Of a stretch of 64,000 nt of DNA, positions 27,613 to 36,132 are shown in pieces. The translations under genes and the position numbers were made by a program. Under the pieces are notes generated by a model, which was given only the letters and a program-made list of their open reading frames with translations, did no database searches and was not told the DNA's origin. The number at the start of each line of letters is the position of its first letter. Positions within the stretch are counted from its first letter, which is position 1. The stretch is from Brevibacterium sp. p3-SID960 (lineage in GTDB: Bacteria > Actinomycetota > Actinomycetes > Actinomycetales > Brevibacteriaceae), in contig NZ_JALXKS010000004.1 in assembly GCF_025144725.1 (NCBI RefSeq), positions 46,076-110,075 of the forward strand. The letters are read 5' to 3'.

Positions 27613-30228
27613 ATGACAGAGCCGGTCGCTGGCCAGGTCGTCGATATCGACGTCTCCGAGGAGATGGAGACCTCGTTCCTCGAGTACGCCTACTCGGTGA
27701 TCTACTCCCGGGCACTGCCAGACGCCCGCGACGGCCTCAAGCCCGTGCAGCGGCGCATCATCTACCAGATGGGCGAGATGGGCCTGCGCCCTGACCGCCC
27801 GCACGTCAAGAGCTCCCGCATCGTCGGCGACGTCATGGGCAAGCTGCACCCGCACTCCGATGTCGCCATCTACGACGCACTCGTGCGGCTGAGCCAGGAC
27901 TTCGTCATGCGCACCCCGCTCGTCGACGGCCACGGCAACTTCGGCTCGCTTGACGACGGCCCGGCCGCACCCCGCTACACCGAGGCCCGCCTGACCGACG
28001 CAGCGCTGACGATGATCGCCGGCCTCGACGAGGACGTCGTCGACTTCGTGCCCAACTACGACTCCTCGACCACCCAGCCCGAAGTCCTGCCCAGTGCGTT
28101 TCCGAACCTGCTCGTCAACGGCGCCTCGGGCATTGCGGTGGGCATGGCCACGAACATGGCCCCGCACAACCCCGGCGAGGTCATCGCCGCAGCCCAGCAC
28201 CTCATCGACAACCCCGAGGCGGAGCTCTCAGAGCTCATGAAGTACGTCCCCGGCCCGGACCTCCCCTCCGGTGGGCGGATCATCGGGCTGTCGGGGGTGC
28301 GTGAGGCCTACGAGACCGGCCGCGGGTCCTTCCGCACCCGGGCGACGGTGAAGATCGAGAACATCACGGCCCGCCGCAAGGGCATCATCGTCACCGAACT
28401 GCCCTACCTCGTCGGCCCGGAGAAGGTCATCGAGAAGGTCAAGGACGTCGTCGGGAACAAGAAGCTGGCCGGTATCGCCTCGATCGACGACTTCTCCGAC
28501 CGCAAGCACGGCCTGCGCCTGGTCATCGGCATCAAGAACGGCTTCAACCCCGAGGCGGTGCTCGAAGAGCTCTACCGGCTCACCCCGCTGGAGGACTCCT
28601 TCGGCATCAACAACGTCTGCCTCGTCGACGGGCAGCCGCGCACGCTTGGTCTCAAGGCGCTGCTGGAGGTCTACGTCGACCACCGCATCGATGTCGCCCG
28701 CCGGCGCACGGTCTTCCAGCTCGGCAAGGCCAAGGACCGCCTCCACCTCGTCGAGGGACTGCTGACCGCGATCCTCGACATCGACGAGGTCATCGAACTC
28801 ATCCGGTCCTCAGATGATGCGCAGGTCGCCCGCACCCGGCTGATGAGCGTCTTCGACCTCTCCGAGGTGCAGGCGACCTATATCCTCGACCTGCAGCTGC
28901 GTCGGCTGACGAAGTTCTCCCGACTCGAACTTGAGGCGGAGCAGGATGAGCTGAAGAAGCGCATCGACTACCTGCAGTCGATCCTCGACGATGAAGCGAA
29001 GCTGCGTCAGGTCGTCTCTGAGGAGCTCGGCGAAGTCGCCGACCAGATCGACTCCCCGCGCCGCACCGTCCTCGTTGAAGGCTCGCATCAGCAGATCACT
29101 GCACGCGGCCGGAAGAAGGGCTCACCGGAGCTGCAGGTCGCCGACTCGCCGACGTGGGTGCTGCTCTCGACCTCGGGCCGCATCGCCCGCACCTCTGACC
29201 GTTCGGCTCTGCCGACCGGCGGCAAGCGCCTGGCCCATGACGCGCTCGTCTCGCAAATCGCCTCGACCACCCGCGGGATCATCGGCGCGATCACCTCGAA
29301 GGGCCGCCTGGTGACCGTCGACGTTGTCGCCCTGCCGGCCCTGCCGCCGCAGGCCACCCGCCCGGGCCTGGCCGGAGGTGTGAAGGTCGGCGAGTTCGTC
29401 ACCCTCGACTCCGGCGAGAAGGTGCTCGGGCTCATCGACATCACCAAGGACTTCGTCCTCGCGACCGAGCGCGGCGTCATCAAACGCGTCGCCGGAGCCG
29501 AACCGGCCAAGGGCAAGGACGCCTGGGATGTCATCAACCTCAAGTCAGGTGACACGGTGATCGGTGCCGGTCAGCTGCCCGACATCGACGCCGCCCGCGC
29601 GGTGCTCATCACCTCCAACGCCCAGCTGCTGACATTCGGCACCGACCTGCTGCGCGCTCAGGGCTGGAACGCCGGCGGCGTGACCGGCATGAAGGTCGCC
29701 GCCGACGCCTCGGTCATCGCCTTCAGCCTCATCGACCCCGAGGCGGAGAACCGTGTCGTGACAATCGCGACCGGCGAGAACTTCTACGGCGAGACCGCAC
29801 TGAGCGTCAAGGTCACCGATCTCGCCGAGTTCCCCACCAAGGGCCGCGCGACCGCCGGTGTGCGTGCGCATCGCTTCCTCAAAGGTGAGACCGAGCTCGT
29901 CGCTGCTTTCGCCGGGCCCGAACCGCAGGGCGCGGCCACCGGCGGCGGTGCCCGCAAGCTGCCGGCCGAGCTGGGTAGGCGAGATGGCTCCGGCCAGCCG
30001 CTGGAGTCGAAGGTCGATGCGATCGGCACCGTTCCGCATGCCTATGGTGCGGACGCTGGTTCTGCCGCTCCCGAGGTTGAGGGCAGTGAGGAGACCGCAC
30101 CCGGTGGGCTGAGCGCTGAGGAGCTCGAACGCCGCAAGCACGAGATCGCTCAGGCTCGTGATGACGACGATTCCCCTGTCGTCATCGTCGCCAGTGACGA
30201 GGACGATGCGGGCGGCGCGCTGTTCTGA
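27613..30228 (+). CDS. parC: DNA topoisomerase IV subunit A
   Basis: 871 residues. Type IIA topoisomerase A subunit: [22 protein letters not shown] near 32-53, catalytic Tyr122 in APRYTEARL, a winged-helix and tower region, and a long C-terminal beta-pinwheel with degenerate GyrA-box-like repeats instead of a clear QRRGGKG box. This points to topoisomerase IV rather than gyrase. It would decatenate chromosomes with ParE, which is not in the window. The quinolone-determining segment reads [12 protein letters not shown], with Val84 where E. coli ParC has Ser80. GAAGGAG precedes the ATG. Confidence 0.88.
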   Translation: MTEPVAGQVVDIDVSEEMETSFLEYAYSVIYSRALPDARDGLKPVQRRIIYQMGEMGLRPDRPHVKSSRIVGDVMGKLHPHSDVAIYDALVRLSQDFVMRTPLVDGHGNFGSLDDGPAAPRYTEARLTDAALTMIAGLDEDVVDFVPNYDSSTTQPEVLPSAFPNLLVNGASGIAVGMATNMAPHNPGEVIAAAQHLIDNPEAELSELMKYVPGPDLPSGGRIIGLSGVREAYETGRGSFRTRATVKIENITARRKGIIVTELPYLVGPEKVIEKVKDVVGNKKLAGIASIDDFSDRKHGLRLVIGIKNGFNPEAVLEELYRLTPLEDSFGINNVCLVDGQPRTLGLKALLEVYVDHRIDVARRRTVFQLGKAKDRLHLVEGLLTAILDIDEVIELIRSSDDAQVARTRLMSVFDLSEVQATYILDLQLRRLTKFSRLELEAEQDELKKRIDYLQSILDDEAKLRQVVSEELGEVADQIDSPRRTVLVEGSHQQITARGRKKGSPELQVADSPTWVLLSTSGRIARTSDRSALPTGGKRLAHDALVSQIASTTRGIIGAITSKGRLVTVDVVALPALPPQATRPGLAGGVKVGEFVTLDSGEKVLGLIDITKDFVLATERGVIKRVAGAEPAKGKDAWDVINLKSGDTVIGAGQLPDIDAARAVLITSNAQLLTFGTDLLRAQGWNAGGVTGMKVAADASVIAFSLIDPEAENRVVTIATGENFYGETALSVKVTDLAEFPTKGRATAGVRAHRFLKGETELVAAFAGPEPQGAATGGGARKLPAELGRRDGSGQPLESKVDAIGTVPHAYGADAGSAAPEVEGSEETAPGGLSAEELERRKHEIAQARDDDDSPVVIVASDEDDAGGALF

Positions 30229-30233
30229 GCGGC

Positions 30234-30629
30234 TCAGCGGCCGGGCGCGATGACTGTCAGTCCGGCAGCTTCGGCCGCAAGCGCAAGGCGTTGGTCGTAC
30301 GTCAGCATGGCGTCGGCATCGAGGCGAATTGCGGCCTCAAGGTGCAACGCGTCAAGAGTCCGCAGCATCTCCATCGGCAGGAACCCAGCGTTGCGAAAGA
30401 CTGCCCGGTCGAGCGCAGCGAGAGCCACTCCGTCGAGCAGCGCTGTCACATCAGTTTGGCTCAGTCCGTCGCGGACGGCGACACGACGGAGTTCAGTCTC
30501 GAGCAAGTCACTGGAGACCAACGCCGCCGAAGTGTCGTCGAGCCAGCGCTCCAGAGACTCGCTTTCCGGCTCAGGCTTCAGAAGGGCTGCCAGCGCGGAG
30601 GTATCGACGTAGACGACTTTGAGGTTCAC
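30234..30629 (-). CDS. vapC: VapC-like PIN-domain toxin RNase
   Basis: 131 residues. PIN fold with the expected acidic residues: YVDTSALAALL (Asp9), LLETELRR (Glu45), TLDALHLEAA (Asp93) and MLTYDQRLA (Asp111). Such toxins cut tRNA or other RNA when free of antitoxin. The GTG start overlaps the antitoxin stop by four bases. The stop lies only five bases from the end of convergent parC. Confidence 0.9.
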   Translation of the reverse strand: MNLKVVYVDTSALAALLKPEPESESLERWLDDTSAALVSSDLLETELRRVAVRDGLSQTDVTALLDGVALAALDRAVFRNAGFLPMEMLRTLDALHLEAAIRLDADAMLTYDQRLALAAEAAGLTVIAPGR

Positions 30630-30907
30630 ACCCGATCCTCACGCTGCTCATCAATGAGCTCCTGCACAGATCGTTCGCTGCCCCTGCGCTTGATGCCGAG
30701 ATCCGACCAGCCGCCGATGCGCTTGGCAGGACGGGTGATCTCAAGCCCGGGCACAGGCGCATCCAAAGGGATGACACGACCGACCGGGACTCCGCGATTC
30801 GTCAGCACGAAAGAGCGCCCTTCGCTCACTTCGCGCAGGACACGGCTGGACTCGTTGCGCAGCTCGCGTTGCGAAAGGCTTTCCGGTTCAGGCTCAGCGA
30901 CGCTCAT
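30626..30907 (-). CDS. vapB: Phd/YefM-type antitoxin of the VapC pair
   Basis: 93 residues from an ATG that carries a -10-like hexamer six bases upstream. LSQRELRNESSRVLREVSEGRSFVLTNRGVPVGRVIPLD (about 11-49) is the Phd/YefM DNA-binding fold; the C-terminal part (RGSERSVQELIDEQRED) would wrap the toxin. The antitoxin normally represses its own operon and is degraded under stress. Confidence 0.9.
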   Translation of the reverse strand: MSVAEPEPESLSQRELRNESSRVLREVSEGRSFVLTNRGVPVGRVIPLDAPVPGLEITRPAKRIGGWSDLGIKRRGSERSVQELIDEQREDRV

Positions 30908-30913
30908 AACTTG

Positions 30914-30919
30914 AATGTA
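30914..30919 (-). promoter_or_regulatory. -10 hexamer for leaderless vapBC mRNA
   Basis: TACATT on the minus strand, six bases, then the vapB ATG; no Shine-Dalgarno sequence. The same hexamer and spacing occur in front of the acyl-CoA carboxylase gene at 33301. Confidence 0.5.
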
Positions 30920-31168
30920 GCACCCGTGCGACGAGCACGCCTTAGCTCTGCGGTGGGCTAGCTTCTGCACCCGACTCCTGTCCCGCCATCACGCCACCTG
31001 CAGAACTTCAGGTGGTCATGCAGTTCCCCGGCGGCAATCTCGGCGCGACTGAAAGCTTTCGGGTCCGCTCCCAGAACGCCAGCAGAAAGACATGGAAGCG
31101 AATCAAACGTCGCCCCGTTCAGAGGATCAACGCAGACTCAGACGTCCTTCACAGCCACTGATGAGCTG

Positions 31169-32404
31169 CTACTCGTCCCCATCCATCGACAGATCGAGGC
31201 TTTCAGCCGTGCCCCGGTCCATCTGGAACATCGAGATCTCGCCGAGGCCCTGCAGGTTGATCGTCTGGCGGTTGGAGAAGACGTACTCCCCTGAGCGTTC
31301 GAGGATGCGGGCGGTCTCCCAGTCGGTGGCCACGGTGCCGGGTTCGCCGATCGCGGTGAGGCGCGCGGCGAGGTTGACCGTCGAGCCGAAGACATCGCCC
31401 AGGCGTGAGAGCACACGCCCCCAGGTGAGACCGAGGCGGGCCTGGGGCAGCTCTTTGTCGTCGATGATGAGGTCGCGGATCGTCAGCGCGATCTCGGCAC
31501 CTGCCTGTGGGGTTTCGGCGACGAAGAAGACTTCATCGCCGACGGTCTTGATGACCCGGCCGTTGCCGGTGGCCACGACGTTGAAGACGATGTCCTGGAA
31601 GCGTTTCACCAGTGATGCCAGCTGTTTGGGCTCCAGCTGCTGTGACAGCCGGGTGTAGGAGACGAGGTCGACGAAGCCGACGGCACGGGCCAAGGGCATC
31701 TGGGAGTCATACCAGCCTTGCCGGTTCTCGATCGCCAGGCCTTCGGCGACGTTGACGTTCATGCGGCCGAGTGCGCCGGCGAGATTGCGCCGCCATGCGT
31801 AGACGAGGACTCGTTCGAGCGGCTTGATGCTGCTTTCGAACAGTTCGATCGCCTGCTGGCGGGCCTCAGTCTCCTCCAGGCCGCGGGTATCGGACAGGTA
31901 CTCGACGAGCGTCTCCATCTGCCACACGACAAGCCGGTCGCTCGTCTGGCCGATGGCGCGGGCAAGCGAAAGCACTGTCGCCTCATCGAGCACACCGGTG
32001 TCGACGACCGAGGCGATCTCGCGCAGCGCCTTGGCGTCCTCGACGGTGAAGGCGGTCTGACCTTCGGGCACACGTGCCATACCGAGGGCACGCCAGAACT
32101 TACGGGCAGCGACCGTGGAGACGCCGGCGAGTTGAGCGACCTCCTTGCGGGTGAGCACGCGCTTGCCGCCGAGCAGACTCTCCTCGAGCTTCTGGGCTGC
32201 TGAGCGCAGCTGGTAGATCGTGTCCTCGATCTCGGCCTTCTCCCGCTCGTCGACGATCGATTCGTCGACGGTCTCCGGTACCGGCCGGGATCCGGCCAGG
32301 CGGTCAGAGAAGGCCTCCTGAGCGGCTGCGGCGACAGCGTCGAGCGCCTCGTCGCCGAGTTCCTCAGAGGCGAGGTTCTCGTCGGCGTTGGGCGTTTCGG
32401 TCAT
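31169..32404 (-). CDS. Class III adenylate cyclase, Rv1264-like
   Basis: 411 residues. Residues 55-235 are an all-helical regulatory region with a MerR-like helix-turn-helix stretch (LTRKEVAQLAGVSTVAARKFWRALG, 84-108) like the pH-sensing Ad_Cy_reg domain of M. tuberculosis Rv1264. The C-terminal catalytic domain has metal Asp246 (FVDLVSY) and Asp290 (TVGDEV), adenine-selecting Lys286 and Asp337, and transition-state Asn344 and Arg348, so all residues for ATP cyclisation are present. No membrane segment. It overlaps birA by four bases. Probably makes cAMP in response to an intracellular signal such as pH. Confidence 0.9.
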   Translation of the reverse strand: MTETPNADENLASEELGDEALDAVAAAAQEAFSDRLAGSRPVPETVDESIVDEREKAEIEDTIYQLRSAAQKLEESLLGGKRVLTRKEVAQLAGVSTVAARKFWRALGMARVPEGQTAFTVEDAKALREIASVVDTGVLDEATVLSLARAIGQTSDRLVVWQMETLVEYLSDTRGLEETEARQQAIELFESSIKPLERVLVYAWRRNLAGALGRMNVNVAEGLAIENRQGWYDSQMPLARAVGFVDLVSYTRLSQQLEPKQLASLVKRFQDIVFNVVATGNGRVIKTVGDEVFFVAETPQAGAEIALTIRDLIIDDKELPQARLGLTWGRVLSRLGDVFGSTVNLAARLTAIGEPGTVATDWETARILERSGEYVFSNRQTINLQGLGEISMFQMDRGTAESLDLSMDGDE

Positions 32405-33249
32405 CGGGCCGGCCTCAGGTGGGTGACGTCGCCGGCGCTGACCACCTCGCGGCCGGTGCCGGTGTCGATGATGAGGTTGCCGCCGGCATCAACACCGACG
32501 GCGCGCCCGCGCACCTGGGTGTCGCCGGGCAGCTCGGCGCGCACGTCCATGCCGAGGGTGGCCATGCGGTTGCGGATCTCGTCGGCGGCCACGGACTGGG
32601 AGAACGCCTCGGCGGTTGAGGAGCCCAGCAGGAACGGGGTCGCCTGGTGCACACGGCGCAGCACCTCGGCCAGCAGCACCTCCCGGGAGATCGACCCGCC
32701 GGCCAGCGTCAGCGAGGTGGCAGTCTCGACCGGAAGTTCGTCTGCGGTCATGTCGACGTTGATGCCAATGCCGAGGATCACGGCCATCTCGGCCTCGTCG
32801 GTCGCAGGCAGCTGGGTGGCGCGGGTAAGGATCCCGCAGATCTTCTTCCCGTCAACGAGTACGTCATTGGGCCATTTCACCTGCGCTTTCACACCGGCGG
32901 TTCCCACCGCCTCGGCGACGGCCCAGCCCGCGATGAGCGGCAGCCAGCCCAGAGCCGCTAAATCGAACCCCACGGGCACCCGCATGACGGTCGAGAACGT
33001 CAGGCTGGCAGCAGCCGGGACGGTCCAGGTGCGGCCGAGCCGGCCGTGGCCGGCGATCTGATGATCGGTGCCGTACACGGCATAGTCAGCCCACTCCTCG
33101 GGAGCGGCGGCGATCGCCTCGACGAGCGCATCGTTGGTCGATGGGCAGGCGGCTGGCCACTCGATGCGCGGGACGGTGACCTCGGCGCGGGCGAGCGCGG
33201 ATCGCAGGGCAGGGATATCAAAAGAAGGGCGGGAAGGAACGGTGTGCAC
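32401..33249 (-). CDS. birA: Biotin--[acetyl-CoA-carboxylase] ligase
   Basis: 282 residues from a [13 protein letters not shown] [11 protein letters not shown] near 35, [14 protein letters not shown] near 66 (the biotinyl-AMP loop GRGRRGR-type, here GHGRLGR), [17 protein letters not shown] near 123, and a small C-terminal SH3-like domain. No N-terminal repressor HTH, so it is a class I ligase. It biotinylates the acyl-CoA carboxylase biotin carrier, and lies divergent from the carboxylase beta subunit as in mycobacteria. Co-transcribed with the adenylate cyclase. Confidence 0.92.
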   Translation of the reverse strand: MHTVPSRPSFDIPALRSALARAEVTVPRIEWPAACPSTNDALVEAIAAAPEEWADYAVYGTDHQIAGHGRLGRTWTVPAAASLTFSTVMRVPVGFDLAALGWLPLIAGWAVAEAVGTAGVKAQVKWPNDVLVDGKKICGILTRATQLPATDEAEMAVILGIGINVDMTADELPVETATSLTLAGGSISREVLLAEVLRRVHQATPFLLGSSTAEAFSQSVAADEIRNRMATLGMDVRAELPGDTQVRGRAVGVDAGGNLIIDTGTGREVVSAGDVTHLRPAR

Positions 33250-33255
33250 CAGATC

Positions 33256-33284
33256 ACTGTATGGCTTTTGGCGGCTTCGCACAA
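33256..33284 (-). promoter_or_regulatory. birA promoter, leaderless
   Basis: Minus-strand -35 TTGTGC (33284-33279), a 17-bp spacer and -10 TACAGT (33261-33256), followed after six bases by the birA GTG. Spacing is ideal for the principal sigma factor, and the start of transcription would fall at the start codon. Confidence 0.6.
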
Positions 33285-33300
33285 CGCAGGAGGCGGGCGG

Positions 33301-33306
33301 TACATT
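33301..33306 (+). promoter_or_regulatory. -10 hexamer for leaderless accD mRNA
   Basis: TACATT, six bases, then the ATG at 33313, without a Shine-Dalgarno sequence. It lies back to back with the birA promoter. Confidence 0.5.
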
Positions 33307-33312
33307 AGTGCC

Positions 33313-34899
33313 ATGACCGAAAGCACTGTGCCGCGTACCACCGCCGAACGCATCGCCGCGTTCGAATCCCGTCGTCAGGCCGCGCATGCCGGAAACGAGC
33401 GTGCCGTTGCCAATCAGCACAAGCGAGGCAAGCAGACTGCCCGCGAGCGCATCGACCAGCTGCTCGATGACGGGTCGTTCCAGGAGATCGACGAGTTCGT
33501 CCGCCACCACAACACGCAGTTCGGGATGGAGAAGAACCGGCCTGACGGCGATGGGGTGGTCTGCGGTCTCGGCACGATCGACGGACGCACGGTGGCCGTG
33601 TTCGCCCACGACTTCACGGTGCTCGGCGGATCGCTGGCTGAGGCGAATGGCCGCAAGATCGTCAAGGTGCAGAAGCTCGCGCTCAAGCTCGGCTGCCCGA
33701 TCATCGGCATCAACGACTCCGGTGGTGCCCGCATTCAGGAAGGTGTGGGCTCAATTGCGCTGTTCGCTGAGATCTTCAAGTGGAACGTCGCATCGTCTGG
33801 TGTCATCCCGCAGATCTCGCTCATCATGGGCCCGTCTGCCGGTGGTGCGGTCTACTCCCCTGCGCTGACTGATGTCACGATCATGGTCGATGGGACCAGC
33901 CACATGTACATCACCGGCCCGGACGTCATCAAGACCGTCACCGGTGAGGACGTCGGCCATGAGGAGCTCGGCGGTGGACGGACCCACAACTCGGTGTCCG
34001 GCAACGCCCACTACCTGGCCGCCGATGAGACCGATGCGCTGAACTTCGTGTGCGACTTGCTGTCCTTCCTGCCGCAGAACAACCTCGACGATGCCCAGGA
34101 CTTCGACGCCCCGGCCGATCTGACCATCGATGATGAGGATCTAGCGCTTGATGAGCTGATGCCGGATTCGCCCTCGCAGCCGTATGACATCCTCGATGTC
34201 GTCACCCGGGTGCTCGATGAGGGTGAGTTCCTGGAGATCTCGGAGCTGTTCGCCCCGAATGTGTGCACCGGGTTCGGCCGCGTCGAGGGCACCACGGTCG
34301 GTGTCATCGCCAATCAGCCGATGCAGCTGGCTGGCACGCTTGACATCGACGCCTCAGAGAAGGCCGCCCGGTTTGTGCGCCTGTGCGATGCCTTCAACAT
34401 CCCGATCCTCACCTTCGTCGACGTGCCCGGGTTCCTGCCCGGCACCGACCAGGAGCTCGGCGGCATCATCCGCCGCGGCGCGAAGCTCATCTACGCCTAC
34501 GGTGAGGCGACCGTGCCGCTTATTACGGTCATCACCCGCAAGGCCTACGGCGGCGCGTACTGCGTCATGGGCTCCAAGCAGCTGGGTGCTGATCTCAACC
34601 TCGCCTGGCCGAGCGCCCAGATCGCCGTGATGGGCGCCCAGGGGGCTGCGAACATCGTCTACCGCCGCAAGCTCAAGGCTGCAGGTGAGGCCGGTGAGGA
34701 TGTCGATGCGCTGCGCAATGAACTCATCCAGGACTACGAGGATGCGCTGCTGAATCCGTACAAGGCCGCCGAGGAGGGTTACATCGACGCGGTCATCAAG
34801 CCGAGTGAGACCCGCGAGCGGATCATCCGCGGGCTGCGCGCGCTGAAGAACAAGCATGTCGATCCGCCGGCCCGCAAGCACGGGAACATCCCGCTGTGA
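33313..34899 (+). CDS. Acyl-CoA (propionyl-CoA) carboxylase beta subunit
   Basis: 528 residues, carboxyltransferase of the AccD5/PccB type. Two crotonase-like halves: [14 protein letters not shown] with the first oxyanion glycine pair and [13 protein letters not shown], then [14 protein letters not shown] and [16 protein letters not shown] with the second. It transfers CO2 from carboxybiotin to propionyl- or acetyl-CoA, giving methylmalonyl- or malonyl-CoA. Next to birA and the epsilon subunit as Rv3280 (accD5) in mycobacteria. The biotin-carrying alpha subunit is not in the window. Propionyl-CoA from the microcompartment locus could feed it. Confidence 0.93.
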   Translation: MTESTVPRTTAERIAAFESRRQAAHAGNERAVANQHKRGKQTARERIDQLLDDGSFQEIDEFVRHHNTQFGMEKNRPDGDGVVCGLGTIDGRTVAVFAHDFTVLGGSLAEANGRKIVKVQKLALKLGCPIIGINDSGGARIQEGVGSIALFAEIFKWNVASSGVIPQISLIMGPSAGGAVYSPALTDVTIMVDGTSHMYITGPDVIKTVTGEDVGHEELGGGRTHNSVSGNAHYLAADETDALNFVCDLLSFLPQNNLDDAQDFDAPADLTIDDEDLALDELMPDSPSQPYDILDVVTRVLDEGEFLEISELFAPNVCTGFGRVEGTTVGVIANQPMQLAGTLDIDASEKAARFVRLCDAFNIPILTFVDVPGFLPGTDQELGGIIRRGAKLIYAYGEATVPLITVITRKAYGGAYCVMGSKQLGADLNLAWPSAQIAVMGAQGAANIVYRRKLKAAGEAGEDVDALRNELIQDYEDALLNPYKAAEEGYIDAVIKPSETRERIIRGLRALKNKHVDPPARKHGNIPL

Positions 34900-35165
34900 G
34901 TGACGAGCAGGCAGAGAAGCCGATCATAACCAGCGACGCGGATCTCGACGGCATCGAGGTCACCGTCGACAAGCGGCCCAACGGCGCGGCCCTCTCGGCT
35001 GACGAGGAGCGCAGGCTGGCTCGTGCCGCTGTGGCGGCAGCGCTGGTGGCTGTGCGTCAGCTCGCCGCTGCCGCCGCCGAGGAGCCGGTCAAGAAGGCCG
35101 GTGGGTTCGCTGATCCCAGGCGAAAGATGCGCCGGCCGATGCCGGCGAGCTGGCGGCGGCGTTGA
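34896..35165 (+). CDS. Acyl-CoA carboxylase epsilon subunit
   Basis: 89 residues; GTG start overlaps the beta-subunit stop by four bases. Ends in the conserved W-containing basic tail and has the Ala-rich helix [20 protein letters not shown] typical of the AccE family (Rv3281), small proteins that stabilise and stimulate the carboxylase complex in actinobacteria. Confidence 0.85.
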   Translation: MSDEQAEKPIITSDADLDGIEVTVDKRPNGAALSADEERRLARAAVAAALVAVRQLAAAAAEEPVKKAGGFADPRRKMRRPMPASWRRR

Positions 35166-35878
35166 TGGCACACGACCAATTGCCGGACGAGGGTGTGCTC
35201 GTAACGGCTTTCGAGCCGTTCGGCGAGCACGAGACCAATCCGACGATCGCCGCCGCCGAGGCGGTTGCCCGCGAGTGCCCGGGGGTTGTCACCGAGGTGC
35301 TGCCGGTGGAGTTTGAGGCTGCGACAGCGCGGATTCGTGAGCTCATGGATGAGCATCAGCCGCATACCGTCATCAGCTTGGGGCTGGCGGCCGGGCGGAC
35401 GGAGATCACGCCGGAGCGCGTGGCGATTAACGTCATGGATGCTCCGATTCCCGACAACTCGGGCGCCCAGCCGATCGACGAGCCGGTGGTCAAGGGCGGT
35501 CCGGCCGCACACTTCTTGACGCTGCCGAACAAGGCAATCGTGCAGGCGCTCAAGGATGAGGGGATTCCGGCGAGTCTGTCGAACACGGCTGGTACGTATG
35601 TGTGCAACGCTGTGGCGTATGCGGCGGCGGAATACGCTGCAAGGTTCAACGACTCATTTTCCTCCGGTGGAGCGGTGCGCGCCGGATTCATTCATGTACC
35701 GGCGGCACCTGGATCGGGATCCGAAACAGATAAGGCACCATCGATGGTGCAGGAGGCCATCAATACCGGCATTGTCCTCGCAGTTCGAACCGCGTGCTCG
35801 ACCGATGGTGACGTCCACCGCGAAGTTCTCGGGACAACGGACCAACCCTTCCAGCTCGCTGTCCCGCTCACCACATAA
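35165..35878 (+). CDS. pcp: Pyrrolidone-carboxylate peptidase (pyroglutamyl peptidase I)
   Basis: 237 residues, peptidase family C15. Catalytic Glu80 (GRTEITPERVAIN), Cys147 (NTAGTYVCNAVAY) and His177 (FIHVP) are all present, and the opening VTAFEPFGEHETNPT is typical. It removes N-terminal pyroglutamate in the cytosol. Start ATG overlaps the accE stop by one base (TGATG). Its end is the last point of the conserved gene order before the restriction-modification and microcompartment insertion; maf and sseA-type genes, which follow accE in mycobacteria, are not here. Confidence 0.93.
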   Translation: MAHDQLPDEGVLVTAFEPFGEHETNPTIAAAEAVARECPGVVTEVLPVEFEAATARIRELMDEHQPHTVISLGLAAGRTEITPERVAINVMDAPIPDNSGAQPIDEPVVKGGPAAHFLTLPNKAIVQALKDEGIPASLSNTAGTYVCNAVAYAAAEYAARFNDSFSSGGAVRAGFIHVPAAPGSGSETDKAPSMVQEAINTGIVLAVRTACSTDGDVHREVLGTTDQPFQLAVPLTT

Positions 35879-36132
35879 GCCCTGCACACACAGTGAGCAC
35901 AGCCTCAACGCCGACACAGGTCCGTGAAATGGTCGCAAGGGCTCTTGCGTCAGCCTCCGAGGTCGAGGGTCTAGCGCGAGTTGCCGTATTCGAGGCCCAT
36001 TTGGCGTGGCGCTGCGGGAGCCTCCTGCGTTCCACGACTCTGTCGTCCTTCCGCACGGAGTTGTGGATCGCTGTGCCGTTAGGATTGTGAGAAGGCTCCA
36101 GCTTGTCTCGTCTACCAGGAGAAATCTCGATC

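Noticed and set aside
35893..36090. Small 65-codon plus-strand frame upstream of hsdM
   Set aside because: Has a GTG start but no clear ribosome-binding site and no recognisable sequence; possible remnant or chance frame at the island edge.
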